Below are positions 45,278 to 54,533 of a stretch of DNA of 64,000 bases, piece by piece. The DNA comes from Bordetella flabilis (GTDB lineage: Bacteria; Pseudomonadota; Gammaproteobacteria; Burkholderiales; Burkholderiaceae_B), in contig NZ_CP016172.1 of NCBI RefSeq assembly GCF_001676725.1, positions 3,844,001 through 3,908,000 of the forward strand. The letters are read 5' to 3'. The notes below the pieces were generated by a model. That model made no database searches and had not been told where the DNA came from. It worked only from the letters and a program-made list of their open reading frames with translations. The first letter of the stretch is position 1, and each line of letters opens with the position of its first letter. The translations under genes and the position numbers were made by a program.

Positions 45278-46263
45278 TGCGCCGTGATCCCACGTTCCTT
45301 CACCACGGCGCCCCACTTCTTGCGTTCATTGCGCTCGAACGCCGCGAGGTCCTCGCCGAAAAGCGTACCCGGCTCGGCCCCCATGGTGGCGAAACTCGCT
45401 GCGACCTCGGGCGCTTTCAGGCCTTCGCGCGCCGCCGCGATCAGCTTGTCCACGACCGGCCGTGGCGTGCCGCGCGGCGCGTAGATCGCGAACCATGCGG
45501 TCACGTCGAAGCCGGGCAAGCCCGACTCCGCGAAGGTCGGAAGATCCGGCACAGAAGGATTGCGGTGCGCCGATGTCACGGCGATGCCGCGTATCAGCGA
45601 TCCATCCTTGATCTGCGCCAGTGCGCCGGGCAGGTTGTCGAATAGCAGATCGACTTGCCCGCCCGCCACCGCAGGCAGCGAAGCCGACGTCCCCTTGAAG
45701 GGAACATGCAGGAGACTGATACCGGCCATCGATTCGAAGTACGCGCCGGTCAGATGAACCGAAGAGCCGATGCCGGGAGAGCCGTACGATAAGCGCGTGC
45801 CCTTTGCCGCGCGAGCTGCCGCGATCACGTCCTGCAACGTGCGATAAGGCGACTTGGCGCTGACGGCGAGCACATTGGGCGTAGTGGACACCAGTGCAAT
45901 GGGAACGAAGTCGCGCTCCGGATCGAAGGCCATATTGGCATACAGGAACTGATTGATGCTCTGGGTGCCAATGGTTCCCAGCCCCAAGGTGTAGCCGTCC
46001 GGCTTGCTGCGCGCGACATAGGCCATGCCGATATTGCCGCCCGCACCGGGACGGTTCTCCACGACGGCGGTGGACTTCAGGCTGGATTGCAAGGCATTGG
46101 CGATGGCGCGGCCGAAAAGATCCGCTGCGCCCCCCGGGGGGTAAGGGACGACGACGGTGATGGGATGTTCAGGGAAATCCGCGGCGTTGGCGGCGAAGGA
46201 AGCCGCCATGCAGAGCGCGGCGAAGGCGTGGCGCCATGGCGCCGCCCAGGTAAATCGAGGCAT
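45274..46263 (-). CDS. Tripartite tricarboxylate transporter substrate-binding (Bug) protein
   Basis: About 329 residues from the ATG at 46263. A signal peptide (RHAFAALCMAASFAANAADF) is followed by PITVVVPYPPGGAADLFGRAIA, the Bug hallmark, and VENRPGAGGNIGMAYVARSKPDGYTL. Bug receptors bind organic acids in the periplasm and are greatly expanded in Bordetella. No TctA/TctB membrane partners are near, as is usual for orphan Bug genes. It is divergent from the cyclase operon. Confidence 0.95.
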   Translation of the reverse strand: MPRFTWAAPWRHAFAALCMAASFAANAADFPEHPITVVVPYPPGGAADLFGRAIANALQSSLKSTAVVENRPGAGGNIGMAYVARSKPDGYTLGLGTIGTQSINQFLYANMAFDPERDFVPIALVSTTPNVLAVSAKSPYRTLQDVIAAARAAKGTRLSYGSPGIGSSVHLTGAYFESMAGISLLHVPFKGTSASLPAVAGGQVDLLFDNLPGALAQIKDGSLIRGIAVTSAHRNPSVPDLPTFAESGLPGFDVTAWFAIYAPRGTPRPVVDKLIAAAREGLKAPEVAASFATMGAEPGTLFGEDLAAFERNERKKWGAVVKERGITAQ

Positions 46264-46371
46264 GCTTGGTCTCCGGTATGTTCCGCGTTGCGCGGAAATT
46301 TTCTTGTGGCAATGCACGCGCTGGTGAACCGAAGTACGTAGCAGGGACTCGACGTGCCCCTCCCAGGGACA

Positions 46372-46395
46372 GGCAGCGAGGCAGCGAGGCAGCGA
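46372..46395. repeat. Three 8-bp tandem repeats
   Basis: GGCAGCGA occurs three times in a row and is followed by GGCACC. It lies in the 242-base divergent control region between the Bug receptor and the cyclase gene. TACGTA palindromes flank it at 46335 and 46449. Confidence 0.6.
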
Positions 46396-46505
46396 GGCAC
46401 CACGCGAGCGGTGTACGAACGTCCGCGCACCCCGGTAAAGTCCTTAAATACGTACTATAGTTCCAGCGGAATATAACCATAAAACGATGCCAGGAGACAA
46501 CCAGC

Positions 46506-47555
46506 ATGCCACGATGGAAACGCAGGCCCGACGGGTCGACATGGGGGGATTTCGGGCCGGACGATGAACTCGGACGCCTCAATCTTCTGACCGAAGCCAA
46601 AGTGCTGGAAGCGGTACGCGAGGTTCGCGCCGGCAAGGTGTTCTGCCTGTCCCTGCCGTTGGATCTGCCCGGCGGCAATGTGTTGAATCCACGTCGCCAT
46701 CCGCCCGTGCTGTCGCCCACGCTGCGAGATGGCCAGCCCAACGTGAATTTCGCGGTGCAGCGGGAAGACGCAGGCGCCATCGATGTATTGAACGATGACC
46801 AGGTTACGCTGACGCTGCAGTACTCGACCCAATGGGATGGACTGAGCCACGTCGGGGCGTTGTTCGACACGCAGGGCGACGGCACGCAGCGGCTGGCGTA
46901 CTACAACGGCCATGAGGCAGGCGTCGACATCCTGGGGGGCGACCACATGGGCGGACAGGGGGATTCCGAGCCGGCGTGCTGCGCGGCGGGCGGATCGTAT
47001 GCGCGCCGCCTGGGTATCGACAACTATGCACGCAAGGGCATGCAGGGCCGCGGCGTCATGGTGGATCTTGCACGCGCCCTCGGCCTTGGCCGCACGCTGG
47101 TGGACTACGACACCTTGCGCGACGTGATGCGCCAGCAGGCCGTATCCGTCGAGGCGGGCGACATGCTGGTGCTGCGCACCGGCTTTGCCGAAGCGATCGT
47201 ACGCATGGGCGGCCGCCCGGACCACGGGGCCCTGGAGCAAGCCGGCGCGGTGCTCGACGGCGCGGACCCTGCCCTGCTCCAGTGGATTACCGAATCCGGC
47301 ATCGCGGCGATCTGCGCGGACAACTATGCGGTCGAAGCCTACCCTGCACGCACGTCCGGTCCCGGCCGGTCCATTCTGCCCCTGCACCATCATTGCCTTT
47401 TCAAGCTCGGCGTACCACTGGCGGAACTCTGGTACCTGAAGGACCTGGCGGAGTGGCTGCACGCGCATGCGCGCACACGCTTTCTCCTGACTGCGCCGCC
47501 GCTGCGCCTGCCCGGCGCGGTGGGCTCGCCCGTCACGCCGGTGGCCACCGTATGA
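46506..47555 (+). CDS. Cyclase-family metal-dependent hydrolase
   Basis: The 349-residue protein belongs to the cyclase/kynurenine formamidase-like superfamily. It carries YSTQWDGLSHVGALF, a variant of the family metal-binding motif in which the aspartate and histidine are retained, NGHEAGVDILGGDHMG, and HHHCLFKLGVPLAELWYL. These enzymes hydrolyse amide or ring C-N or C-O bonds of aromatic or cyclic substrates. It opens a plus-strand operon with an acyl-CoA-ligase-like gene and a GntR regulator. Confidence 0.88.
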   Translation: MPRWKRRPDGSTWGDFGPDDELGRLNLLTEAKVLEAVREVRAGKVFCLSLPLDLPGGNVLNPRRHPPVLSPTLRDGQPNVNFAVQREDAGAIDVLNDDQVTLTLQYSTQWDGLSHVGALFDTQGDGTQRLAYYNGHEAGVDILGGDHMGGQGDSEPACCAAGGSYARRLGIDNYARKGMQGRGVMVDLARALGLGRTLVDYDTLRDVMRQQAVSVEAGDMLVLRTGFAEAIVRMGGRPDHGALEQAGAVLDGADPALLQWITESGIAAICADNYAVEAYPARTSGPGRSILPLHHHCLFKLGVPLAELWYLKDLAEWLHAHARTRFLLTAPPLRLPGAVGSPVTPVATV

Positions 47556-49255
47556 GCCACATGCCGCCGCCCGCATGGCGGGATCACGATACCTTCGCGG
47601 CAAGGCTGGAGGCGTGGGCACGCGCCGAACCGCAGCGCATCGCACTGATCGACGACGACGTACCCATCACGGTATCGTCCTTGCGCGACGATGCGACCCG
47701 TCTGGCTGGCGGGCTTGCGAGCTTGGGTGTGAAACCGGGCCAACGCGTCGCCCTCTGGCTGCCCAACGGCGCGGACTGGGTCGTCTCGTTCCTCGCCTGT
47801 GCACGCATCGGCGCCCTGGTCCTCGCCGTGAATACGCGCTTTCGGGCACGGGAACTGGCCGATGTACTGGGCCGGGGCGGTGCGGACTGGTTGATCTATT
47901 GGCCGGATTTCAAAGATATTCGCTTCGATGCGATCCTGGATGACGTGCCGCTGCACATCCTGCAGCGGCTGCGCGGCGTGTTCATGGCCGGTACACAGGC
48001 GCTTCCCGCGGCGTCGCGCCAGTTATCCGGCTCCGCCGCAATCGCATCCGGGGGCAACGGCCCGCACGAAGCGGCGCTCTCTGACGTCCAGAGGGAAGGC
48101 CGCCTCGCCGGCATACCGGCTTACGGGCTGCGCGCCCTGATGCAGCACGGGCCCGCCGCGCCCGCCGCAGCCCCGAACGCCCCGGCCATCTGCTTCACCA
48201 CCTCGGGCACCACCTCGTTGCCGAAGTTCGTGGTCCACGACCAGCGTACCCTGCTGCGCCATGGCGACGCGGTCGCCCGGCGCTTCGGGCACGACGCCAC
48301 GGCATGCATCCTGGGCACGGCTCCGTTCTGCGGCGTCTTCGGTTTCGCCGCCCTGGCGGGCGGGCTGGCGCCCGGCGTGCCGGTCGTCTGCCAGGCGGTA
48401 TTCGAAGCCCGACGCGCGGCCGATGCGGTGTCGCGGCATCGCGTCACGCACGCCTACCTGAACAATGAGGCCCTGCTGCGCATGCTGGACGCCGCGCCCG
48501 ACCATGACTACGCATCTGTGCGGCTATTCGGTTTCGCGACTTTCGCGCCCGCCCTGGATACGCTGCCGGCACGGGCAGCCGTGCATGGCATCGCCCTGAC
48601 CGGACTGTACGGGTCCAGCGAATTGATTGCGCTGGTGGCGGCCCAGCCGCTGGACGACGCGGCTCGACGCTTTCTGCCGGGTGGCCGCCTGATCTATCCG
48701 GAAGCCCGGGTCCGCGTGCGTGATCCCGGGACGGGGCGCGTGCTGCCACCGGGGGAGTCGGGCGAAATAGAGATCCGCAGTCCCAGCCAGATGCTGGGCT
48801 ACCTGGACGATACCCACAGCAGCGCGCAGGCGCTGACGGACGACGGCTACTTCCGCACGGGCGACCTTGGCTACGCGGTCAACGACCGGCACTTCGTTTT
48901 CCAGGCTCGCCTGGGCGACACGCTACGTCTCTCGGGCTTCCTGGTGAACCCGGCTGAGATCGAGGCCTTCCTGGCCAGCCTGCCCGGCATCCACGCCTGC
49001 CAGGTCGTGGGCGCCGACCGCGATGGCAAAACCGTGGCATTCGCCTTCGTCCTGCTGGAACCCGACACAGAACCTGACCCGCAGGGATGGCGGGACGCAT
49101 GCCGGCAGGCCATGGCGGGATTCAAGGTGCCCGCAGGCTTCCATGTCCTGCAGTCGTTCCCGACCGTGGAAAGCGCCAACTCGGTAAAGATACAGAAAGG
49201 CCGCCTGCGTGAACTGGCCAACGAACTGCTGCAAGCCGATCGCCCGGCTCCTTGA
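47552..49255 (+). CDS. AMP-forming acyl-CoA synthetase-like enzyme
   Basis: About 567 residues from an ATG at 47552 that overlaps the cyclase stop (ATGA); a longer frame begins inside the cyclase gene. The ANL adenylation signature is CFTTSGTTSLPKFVVH (P-loop-like), with GLYGSSELIALVA, YFRTGDLGYAV and the C-terminal lysine segment SVKIQKGRLREL. It would activate a carboxylic acid to its CoA thioester via an adenylate. Coupling to the cyclase suggests that it acts on the acid released by that enzyme. Confidence 0.92.
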   Translation: MSHMPPPAWRDHDTFAARLEAWARAEPQRIALIDDDVPITVSSLRDDATRLAGGLASLGVKPGQRVALWLPNGADWVVSFLACARIGALVLAVNTRFRARELADVLGRGGADWLIYWPDFKDIRFDAILDDVPLHILQRLRGVFMAGTQALPAASRQLSGSAAIASGGNGPHEAALSDVQREGRLAGIPAYGLRALMQHGPAAPAAAPNAPAICFTTSGTTSLPKFVVHDQRTLLRHGDAVARRFGHDATACILGTAPFCGVFGFAALAGGLAPGVPVVCQAVFEARRAADAVSRHRVTHAYLNNEALLRMLDAAPDHDYASVRLFGFATFAPALDTLPARAAVHGIALTGLYGSSELIALVAAQPLDDAARRFLPGGRLIYPEARVRVRDPGTGRVLPPGESGEIEIRSPSQMLGYLDDTHSSAQALTDDGYFRTGDLGYAVNDRHFVFQARLGDTLRLSGFLVNPAEIEAFLASLPGIHACQVVGADRDGKTVAFAFVLLEPDTEPDPQGWRDACRQAMAGFKVPAGFHVLQSFPTVESANSVKIQKGRLRELANELLQADRPAP

Positions 49256-49258
49256 ACC

Positions 49259-49996
49259 ATGTCTACCGGCACGTTGTTTTCCCGCAGTCCGCAACCGCTC
49301 TACCTGCAAGCTGCGGCGATCTTTCGCAGCAAAGTGCACGAGCGCGCCTGGATACCCGGGCAGCAAATTCCTGCCCTGGACATCCTGGTGCAGACCTACG
49401 GCATCTCCCGCGCTACCGTACGGCAGGCGCTCGGCCTGCTGGAGGGCGAAGGCTTGATACGGCGCGCGCGGGGAACCGGCACTTTCGTGAACGAAAGCCT
49501 GCCCGCCACGCCCGCGTTGCTGATACCGAAAAACTGGGCGGAGACCGTCGAATTGAGCAATCGGCTGGGCACCGTCTCACTGGTGGAGTCATCGGCCGAA
49601 GTGCCATTGCCCGAGGCGCTCGGCATGCCGTGCGAAGCCGCCCGCGAAGGACACTTCCAGTATTTGCGGCGCCTGCACACGACGGAAGCGGGCCCGTTCT
49701 GCTACAGCGAGGTCTACCTCGACAGCCACATATTCCGACGGCACGCGACGCGCATCAAGAAGAGCGCCGTGGCGCCCGTACTGGACCAGTTCTACGGGGC
49801 GCGGCTCAACGAGGCGAAGCAATCCCTGCGTGTGGTCGAAGCCGGAGGCGAATCCGCCGACTGGTTGCAGATCCCGGTATCGTCGCCCGTCGCCGAGCTG
49901 CGGCGCTACGCCTGCATTGCACAGCGGGTGGTGTATTTTGCGCGGCTCGAGTTTCCCTTCCGCAACGTCCGCATGGAATTCGACCTGTTGCGGTGA
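49259..49996 (+). CDS. GntR-family regulator with UTRA domain
   Basis: The 245-residue protein has a GntR winged helix at about residues 10-75 (PLYLQAAAIFRSKVHERAW, SRATVRQALGLLEGEGLIRRARGTGTFV) and a C-terminal ligand domain of the UTRA type (SLRVVEAGGESADWLQIPVSSPVAELRR). It follows the ligase gene by 3 bases and probably controls this operon and the divergent Bug-receptor operon, with a pathway intermediate as signal. Confidence 0.92.
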   Translation: MSTGTLFSRSPQPLYLQAAAIFRSKVHERAWIPGQQIPALDILVQTYGISRATVRQALGLLEGEGLIRRARGTGTFVNESLPATPALLIPKNWAETVELSNRLGTVSLVESSAEVPLPEALGMPCEAAREGHFQYLRRLHTTEAGPFCYSEVYLDSHIFRRHATRIKKSAVAPVLDQFYGARLNEAKQSLRVVEAGGESADWLQIPVSSPVAELRRYACIAQRVVYFARLEFPFRNVRMEFDLLR

Positions 49997-50033
49997 CGCC
50001 TGGGCGCCGATGTGCCGGGATGCCCGTCGCGAG

Positions 50034-50489
50034 TCAGCGATCGGCGGCGGAGGTGGCCGGCTGCTGCGCCGCCTTGAAATTGCGCTCCAGCACGGCCAGT
50101 ACTTCGTTGAACACCCTGACCTGTTCAGTGGACAAACCCTGGAGTGCGCGGTCGAAGAAAGCCGCGCGGCGTGGCAGTGCTTCGGCCACCACGCGCTTGC
50201 CCGGTGCGGTGAGCATGGCGTTGATCAATCGGTTATCCTGCGGATCGATTGCGCGGCTGATCCAACCGAGGCTTTCCATGGACTGCAATTGCCGGGTGAG
50301 CGAGGCTGGATCCAGGCGGCACCGTTCCGCCAGGATCTTCTGCGACAGCGGACCCGCTTCGTGCAGCGCCAGCAGGATGCGCCAGCGCGGCAGCGCATGG
50401 CCCACGTTGGCATCGAAAGCCGCCATCATGGCGCGATAGGTCTGGCCCAGCATCTGCACCGTATGCAGGCCTTGCTGGTGCTTCGGCAT
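50034..50489 (-). CDS. MarR-family regulator
   Basis: The 151-residue protein has the MarR winged helix: PRWRILLALHEAGPLSQKILAERCRLDPASLTRQLQSME and the wing GWISRAIDPQDNRL. It starts 3 bases after the efflux-pump gene, so the two form an operon. MarR proteins typically repress such pumps and are released by the pump substrate. A palindrome upstream of the pump is the likely operator. Confidence 0.93.
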   Translation of the reverse strand: MPKHQQGLHTVQMLGQTYRAMMAAFDANVGHALPRWRILLALHEAGPLSQKILAERCRLDPASLTRQLQSMESLGWISRAIDPQDNRLINAMLTAPGKRVVAEALPRRAAFFDRALQGLSTEQVRVFNEVLAVLERNFKAAQQPATSAADR

Positions 50490-50492
50490 CGG

Positions 50493-52094
50493 TCATTCTC
50501 CAGGCGCGGTGGTCGGCATCTTGGTGCGCCGGGTAAGGCGTATGGGCGGGACACGGCGCACGAACCACAGCGACAGGATGCCAATAACCAGAATGATCAT
50601 CTGTCCGTCGTGGATCGCGCTGACCAGCGCGACGCGCGCCGCCTCGAGGAATACGGCGCCATCCTTGCCCATGGCCGCCACCTGCTGCAGGAAATGCGCC
50701 TGCGCCTCTGGGTTGACCAGGATCTGAGGATCGTCGAGCTCGCCGAGCCAGCGTGTCGCCTGGCTGCTCTCCAGGGACTCGCGCACGCTGCTGATATAGC
50801 TGTGGCCGACCATGGTGCCGACGACTGCCGTACCCACCATGCCGCCGACCATGCGCAGCGATTGTAGCAAGGCCGTCGCAATACCGAGATGCGCGCGCCC
50901 GGCGGTTTCCTGCGCGAAGACCGTCAGGTTGGGCATGATGAACCCTAGCCCCAGGCCCGCCGCGAGCATATAGCTCGCGATCAGCCAGCGCGGGGTATGG
51001 ATATGCGTGGAGATAATGCCTGCCGTAGCCACGCACATGAGCAAAAAGCCCAGGTAAAGCATGGTGTTGGGGTTCTTGATCCGCGTCACGATGCGCCCGT
51101 TGGCGATGCTGCCGACGGTGATGAAGACCACCATGGGCGTAATCAACAGGCCGGCATCCTTGGGCGACAGGCCGAAGCCGCCTTGCAGCAATAGCGGCGC
51201 ATAGAACAGCAGCGAGAACATGGTCACTCCGACCAGCAGCGCCAGCATGAACAGCGGCGCGAGGCTCGCATTGCGGAACATCTCGAAGGGGATCAGAGGT
51301 TGTTCACAGCGCTTTTCCCATACGACGAGCGCCCCGAACGCGATCAGGCTGCCCGCGGCGAGCAGCAACATCGTGCTGCTCAGGCCTTCGCGCGGCAGCA
51401 GCTCGACTACCACTTGCAGGCCCCCCAGGGCCAATGCGATCAACAACGCGCCGGGCCAGTCCAGGCGGATCTTGCCGGGGTCGCCATGGCGCAGATGAGG
51501 AAGGTGCCGGGTGACGAACCACAGGCCCAGCAAGCCTACCGGGATGTTGACATAGAAGACCGAACGCCAACCATAGTATTCGGTGAGGAAGCCGCCCAAC
51601 GATGGGCCGACCGCGTTGGCGATACCGAACGCCGCGCTGAACATGACCTGCCAACGCAGGCGCACATAGGAATCGGGGAACAGGTCCGGGATACAAGCGA
51701 AGGCCGTGCCCACCAGCATGCCGCCGCCGATACCCTGCAGCGCGCGTGCCAGCACCAGGAAAGGCATGCTGGTGGCGGCGCCGCACAGCGCCGAGGCCAG
51801 CGTGAACACGACGATCGCCGAGATCACGAAAGGCTTGCGACCGTAGTAATCGCCCAGCCGTCCGAAGATGGGAACCGTGATGACCGAAGTCAGCAGGTAG
51901 GAAGTGGCCACCCATGCGTACAGGTCGAAGCCCTTCAGCTCCGCCACCACCGTGGGCAGCGCCGTGCCGACCACCGTCTGGTCGATGGCGACCAGCATGA
52001 CGACGAAGCACATGCCCAGCATCGCCATGAGCGATTGGCGGAAAGGCAGGACCTGGCCGGCGGAATGCGGTGTGGCGGGAGCGCGGGGAGCCAT
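50493..52094 (-). CDS. EmrB/QacA-family drug efflux transporter (14 helices)
   Basis: The 533-residue DHA2 transporter shows 14 predicted helices, the membrane acidic residue in VVMLVAIDQTVVGTALPTVV, the GRLGDYYGRKPFV loop, and the antiporter motif AFGIANAVGPSLGGFL. It would expel hydrophobic cations or drugs using protons. No EmrA partner is visible. It is co-transcribed with the downstream marR gene. Confidence 0.92.
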   Translation of the reverse strand: MAPRAPATPHSAGQVLPFRQSLMAMLGMCFVVMLVAIDQTVVGTALPTVVAELKGFDLYAWVATSYLLTSVITVPIFGRLGDYYGRKPFVISAIVVFTLASALCGAATSMPFLVLARALQGIGGGMLVGTAFACIPDLFPDSYVRLRWQVMFSAAFGIANAVGPSLGGFLTEYYGWRSVFYVNIPVGLLGLWFVTRHLPHLRHGDPGKIRLDWPGALLIALALGGLQVVVELLPREGLSSTMLLLAAGSLIAFGALVVWEKRCEQPLIPFEMFRNASLAPLFMLALLVGVTMFSLLFYAPLLLQGGFGLSPKDAGLLITPMVVFITVGSIANGRIVTRIKNPNTMLYLGFLLMCVATAGIISTHIHTPRWLIASYMLAAGLGLGFIMPNLTVFAQETAGRAHLGIATALLQSLRMVGGMVGTAVVGTMVGHSYISSVRESLESSQATRWLGELDDPQILVNPEAQAHFLQQVAAMGKDGAVFLEAARVALVSAIHDGQMIILVIGILSLWFVRRVPPIRLTRRTKMPTTAPGE

Positions 52095-52106
52095 TTTATG
52101 GACGCA

Positions 52107-52117
52107 TCAATAATTGA
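52107..52117. promoter_or_regulatory. Putative MarR operator upstream of the efflux pump
   Basis: TCAATAATTGA is a perfect 11-base palindrome 13 bases before the pump start codon, with a second TCAA/TTGAT half-site nearby at 52122. A MarR dimer could bind there and block initiation. Bases 52095-52332 otherwise hold no gene, only a GGCCCC/GGGGCC hairpin near the dacA end. Confidence 0.5.
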
Positions 52118-52332
52118 CCTATCAACGATTCTAGCGCAATTCGACCTGATGCGGCGCCACCGGGGTGCGGCAGCGCCTGCCTTATCGCCCTGCTGTGCGC
52201 GCGCACACCGTATCCGGAGATGGCCCCCTCACTGTCGCCGTCCGTCAGCCCGGGCAGACCGGGGTGGGGGTGTGGCACATTGATGAAGTTATCGACGCGG
52301 CATCGCCTGGGCCCCTGCCTCGGGGCCGCTTG

Positions 52333-53589
52333 TCATGCGGGCGGCTTCTCGTTCATCAGCCCATAGACCCACAGGCGCATGCTGTCCCAGCCGCGCCCCA
52401 GCACGCCAGCCTGCGCGACAGGCTGCAGGGCGACCACGGGATAACTGACGATGGAGTGGCCGTCCACCTGCATATCGGCCGTGCCGACCTGGGTGTCCGC
52501 CGCCAGTGGCGCGACCAGCGGCCCTTGCCGCGTGATCACCTTCTGCAGGCGCGGTACCCAGGCGCGAGGAATGGTGGCATAGATATCGCGGTCGAAACCG
52601 ACCTGGACCTGGGACTGCTCGCCCTTCCAGACCGTGGCGGTGCCCACGGTATCCCCCTTGGCGTACAGCTTCACGGTCTCGTAGTTCTGGAAACCCCAAT
52701 TCAGCAGCATGCCGGTGGCGGCGGTGCGCGCCTTGTCCGAGGACGTGCCCATGACGACCGCGATCAGGCGGCGCTGCCCTGCGGCGCCCGGACGCAAGGC
52801 CGAAGCGATCATGCAATAACCCGCCGCCTCGGTATGGCCTGTCTTTCCGCCGTCCACCGTCGGGTCGATCCACAACAGGCGGTTGCGGTTCGGCTGCGTG
52901 ATGTTGTTGAAGCGAAACTGCTTGACGTGGTCATACCGCACATACAGGTCAGGAAAATCGCGGATCAGCCGGGCGCTCAAGGCGGCAAGGTCGCGTGCCG
53001 TCGAATAGGTCTGCGGATCGGGCAGGCCATGCGGGCTGGCGAAGTGCGTGGACTTCAGTCCCATGCGCGCCGCGGTTTCGTTCATGCGCTGGACGAAGGC
53101 GTCTTCGGAGCCGGCGGTGGCCTCGGCCAACGCCACCGCGGCATCGTTGCCCGATTGGATCAACAGCCCGGACAGCAGGTCGTCGATGCTGACGTGCTGG
53201 CCAGGCTCGATGAACATCTTCGAACTCCCCGGCGCCACTTTCCAGGCATGCACCGAAACGGTCACCGTTTGATCCAGCTGCAGGGTCTTGTTCTTCAAGG
53301 CCTGGAAGACCAGGTAGGCCGTCATGATCTTGGTCAGCGACGCCGGCTCCACGCGTTCGTCGGCGTTCTGCGAGGCAATGACCTGGCCGCTGGTCGCATC
53401 CAGCAACAGCCAGGATTTGGCATCGAGCCCAGGCGCCTGCGGCGACGGCGGCAAGGCCGCGGACGGGGCCGTGCCGGCCTGTGGGACGACCGGGGGCTGC
53501 GGCGCGGCCGACGGCGCGGCGGCCAACGCCGCGCCCACTGCGCAGGCTCCGATCAAGGCGAGCGACACAGCGACTGTCTTCTTGTACAT
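52333..53589 (-). CDS. D-alanyl-D-alanine carboxypeptidase, DacA/DacC type (PBP5/6)
   Basis: About 418 residues from the ATG at 53589. A signal peptide (TVAVSLALIGACAVGAALAA) is followed by a Pro/Ala-rich linker and the serine peptidase S11 domain with Ser84-x-x-Lys87 (EPASLTKIM), SGN at 146-148 and KTG at 249-251. A PBP5-type C-terminal domain follows, and the end could be an amphipathic anchor (WDSMRLWVYGLMNEK). It trims the terminal D-Ala from peptidoglycan stem peptides in the periplasm. Confidence 0.95.
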   Translation of the reverse strand: MYKKTVAVSLALIGACAVGAALAAAPSAAPQPPVVPQAGTAPSAALPPSPQAPGLDAKSWLLLDATSGQVIASQNADERVEPASLTKIMTAYLVFQALKNKTLQLDQTVTVSVHAWKVAPGSSKMFIEPGQHVSIDDLLSGLLIQSGNDAAVALAEATAGSEDAFVQRMNETAARMGLKSTHFASPHGLPDPQTYSTARDLAALSARLIRDFPDLYVRYDHVKQFRFNNITQPNRNRLLWIDPTVDGGKTGHTEAAGYCMIASALRPGAAGQRRLIAVVMGTSSDKARTAATGMLLNWGFQNYETVKLYAKGDTVGTATVWKGEQSQVQVGFDRDIYATIPRAWVPRLQKVITRQGPLVAPLAADTQVGTADMQVDGHSIVSYPVVALQPVAQAGVLGRGWDSMRLWVYGLMNEKPPA

Positions 53590-53869
53590 AGCTTCCACGT
53601 TATTGACGCGGCGGATCCGCGGGACGGAGCTTAGTCCGTGCCAGGTCGCCAAGGTTCATTCGCAAACAAAACGCCTGTCCGATGCCGCCTGCACCATGCG
53701 GCCGATGAAGGCCCGCGGCGCTCGTGCGTGTGCCTTAGTACGTCGATCTGATACCCGGCACCGATGAGTCTGCATAGACTCCAGATGGATACCTGATGCG
53801 ACGTATGTATTGCACCGGATGCGTGGGCGCAATCTTAAACCCTGTCGCGAACCTGTACTTCGGGAGGAC
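53590..53869. other. Control region upstream of the carboxypeptidase
   Basis: No gene seen. An inverted repeat GAGTC-N6-GACTC at 53766-53781 is the only ordered element noticed and could serve either flanking gene. Confidence 0.4.
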
Positions 53870-54109
53870 ATGATGGCGGCAATCTGGGAAATATCGATGG
53901 TGGAGGATGGCGCCACCTTCTGGCTGGAGACCGGCCACCGATACATCGCGTGCCGCTGTACCGGCGATGTCCTGCGTCGCGTGGAACGCAGCACCGGACT
54001 GAGCGGGGCCGCCGCCTTGCGGGCGGCGGAATACGAACTGGTGGAAGAAGCGAATCGCCGCCTCGCCGAGCACGAGGCCCCGCCCTTGCGGCTTGGCTAC
54101 CACGCGTGA
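53870..54109 (+). CDS. Small hypothetical protein
   Basis: A 79-residue protein from an ATG at 53870 with a GGGAGG site 4 bases before it. It begins MMAAIWEISMVEDGATFWLE and has helical parts (AAALRAAEYELVEEANRRLAEHEAP). No family recognised. It is soluble and alone on its strand. Confidence 0.6.
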   Translation: MMAAIWEISMVEDGATFWLETGHRYIACRCTGDVLRRVERSTGLSGAAALRAAEYELVEEANRRLAEHEAPPLRLGYHA

Positions 54110-54168
54110 GATTCAGCTGCTTATCAGCGCCGCCGCGACCGAAGCCTAGCCGGCCACGCAGGCCGGCA

Positions 54169-54321
54169 CTAGCAGTTGCCTTTCTTGGCCTGTCCGGGTG
54201 GGCAGAACCCGCCTCCGCCGCCTCCGCCATGGGGGTCGACCACTACCGCGCCGCTGGGTGTGTAAACCGCACAGGCCGACAGCAAAGTGGCCGCCGCGAG
54301 CATCGCCAATAGAACTTTCAT
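54169..54321 (-). CDS. Small glycine-rich lipoprotein
   Basis: A 50-residue protein with a GGAGAGAGG site. The signal MKVLLAMLAAATLLSAC gives a lipobox with Cys17. The short mature part is VYTPSGAVVVDPH, then seven glycines, then FCPPGQAKKGNC with two cysteines that could pair. Too short for the usual gene size cutoff but well supported by signal and ribosome-binding site. Function unknown. Confidence 0.75.
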   Translation of the reverse strand: MKVLLAMLAAATLLSACAVYTPSGAVVVDPHGGGGGGGFCPPGQAKKGNC

Positions 54322-54533
54322 CCCTCTCTCCGACAGTAAATGTGGCGGAATTGTAGAAAGGTCCGGCGATCAAGGGGCAGCATGTTGTAACCAGACTCGA
54401 TGCCGACGCACTGGAGCCGCAATTGCCGCATGGATGGCGCATGCGGCCTGTGCCCCAGGGCAGGTCAGGCCATGTCAAGGGCACCGCAACGCTTGGCTTG
54501 CCTTCTGTCCACGCGCCAACGCGCGGACCCTCA

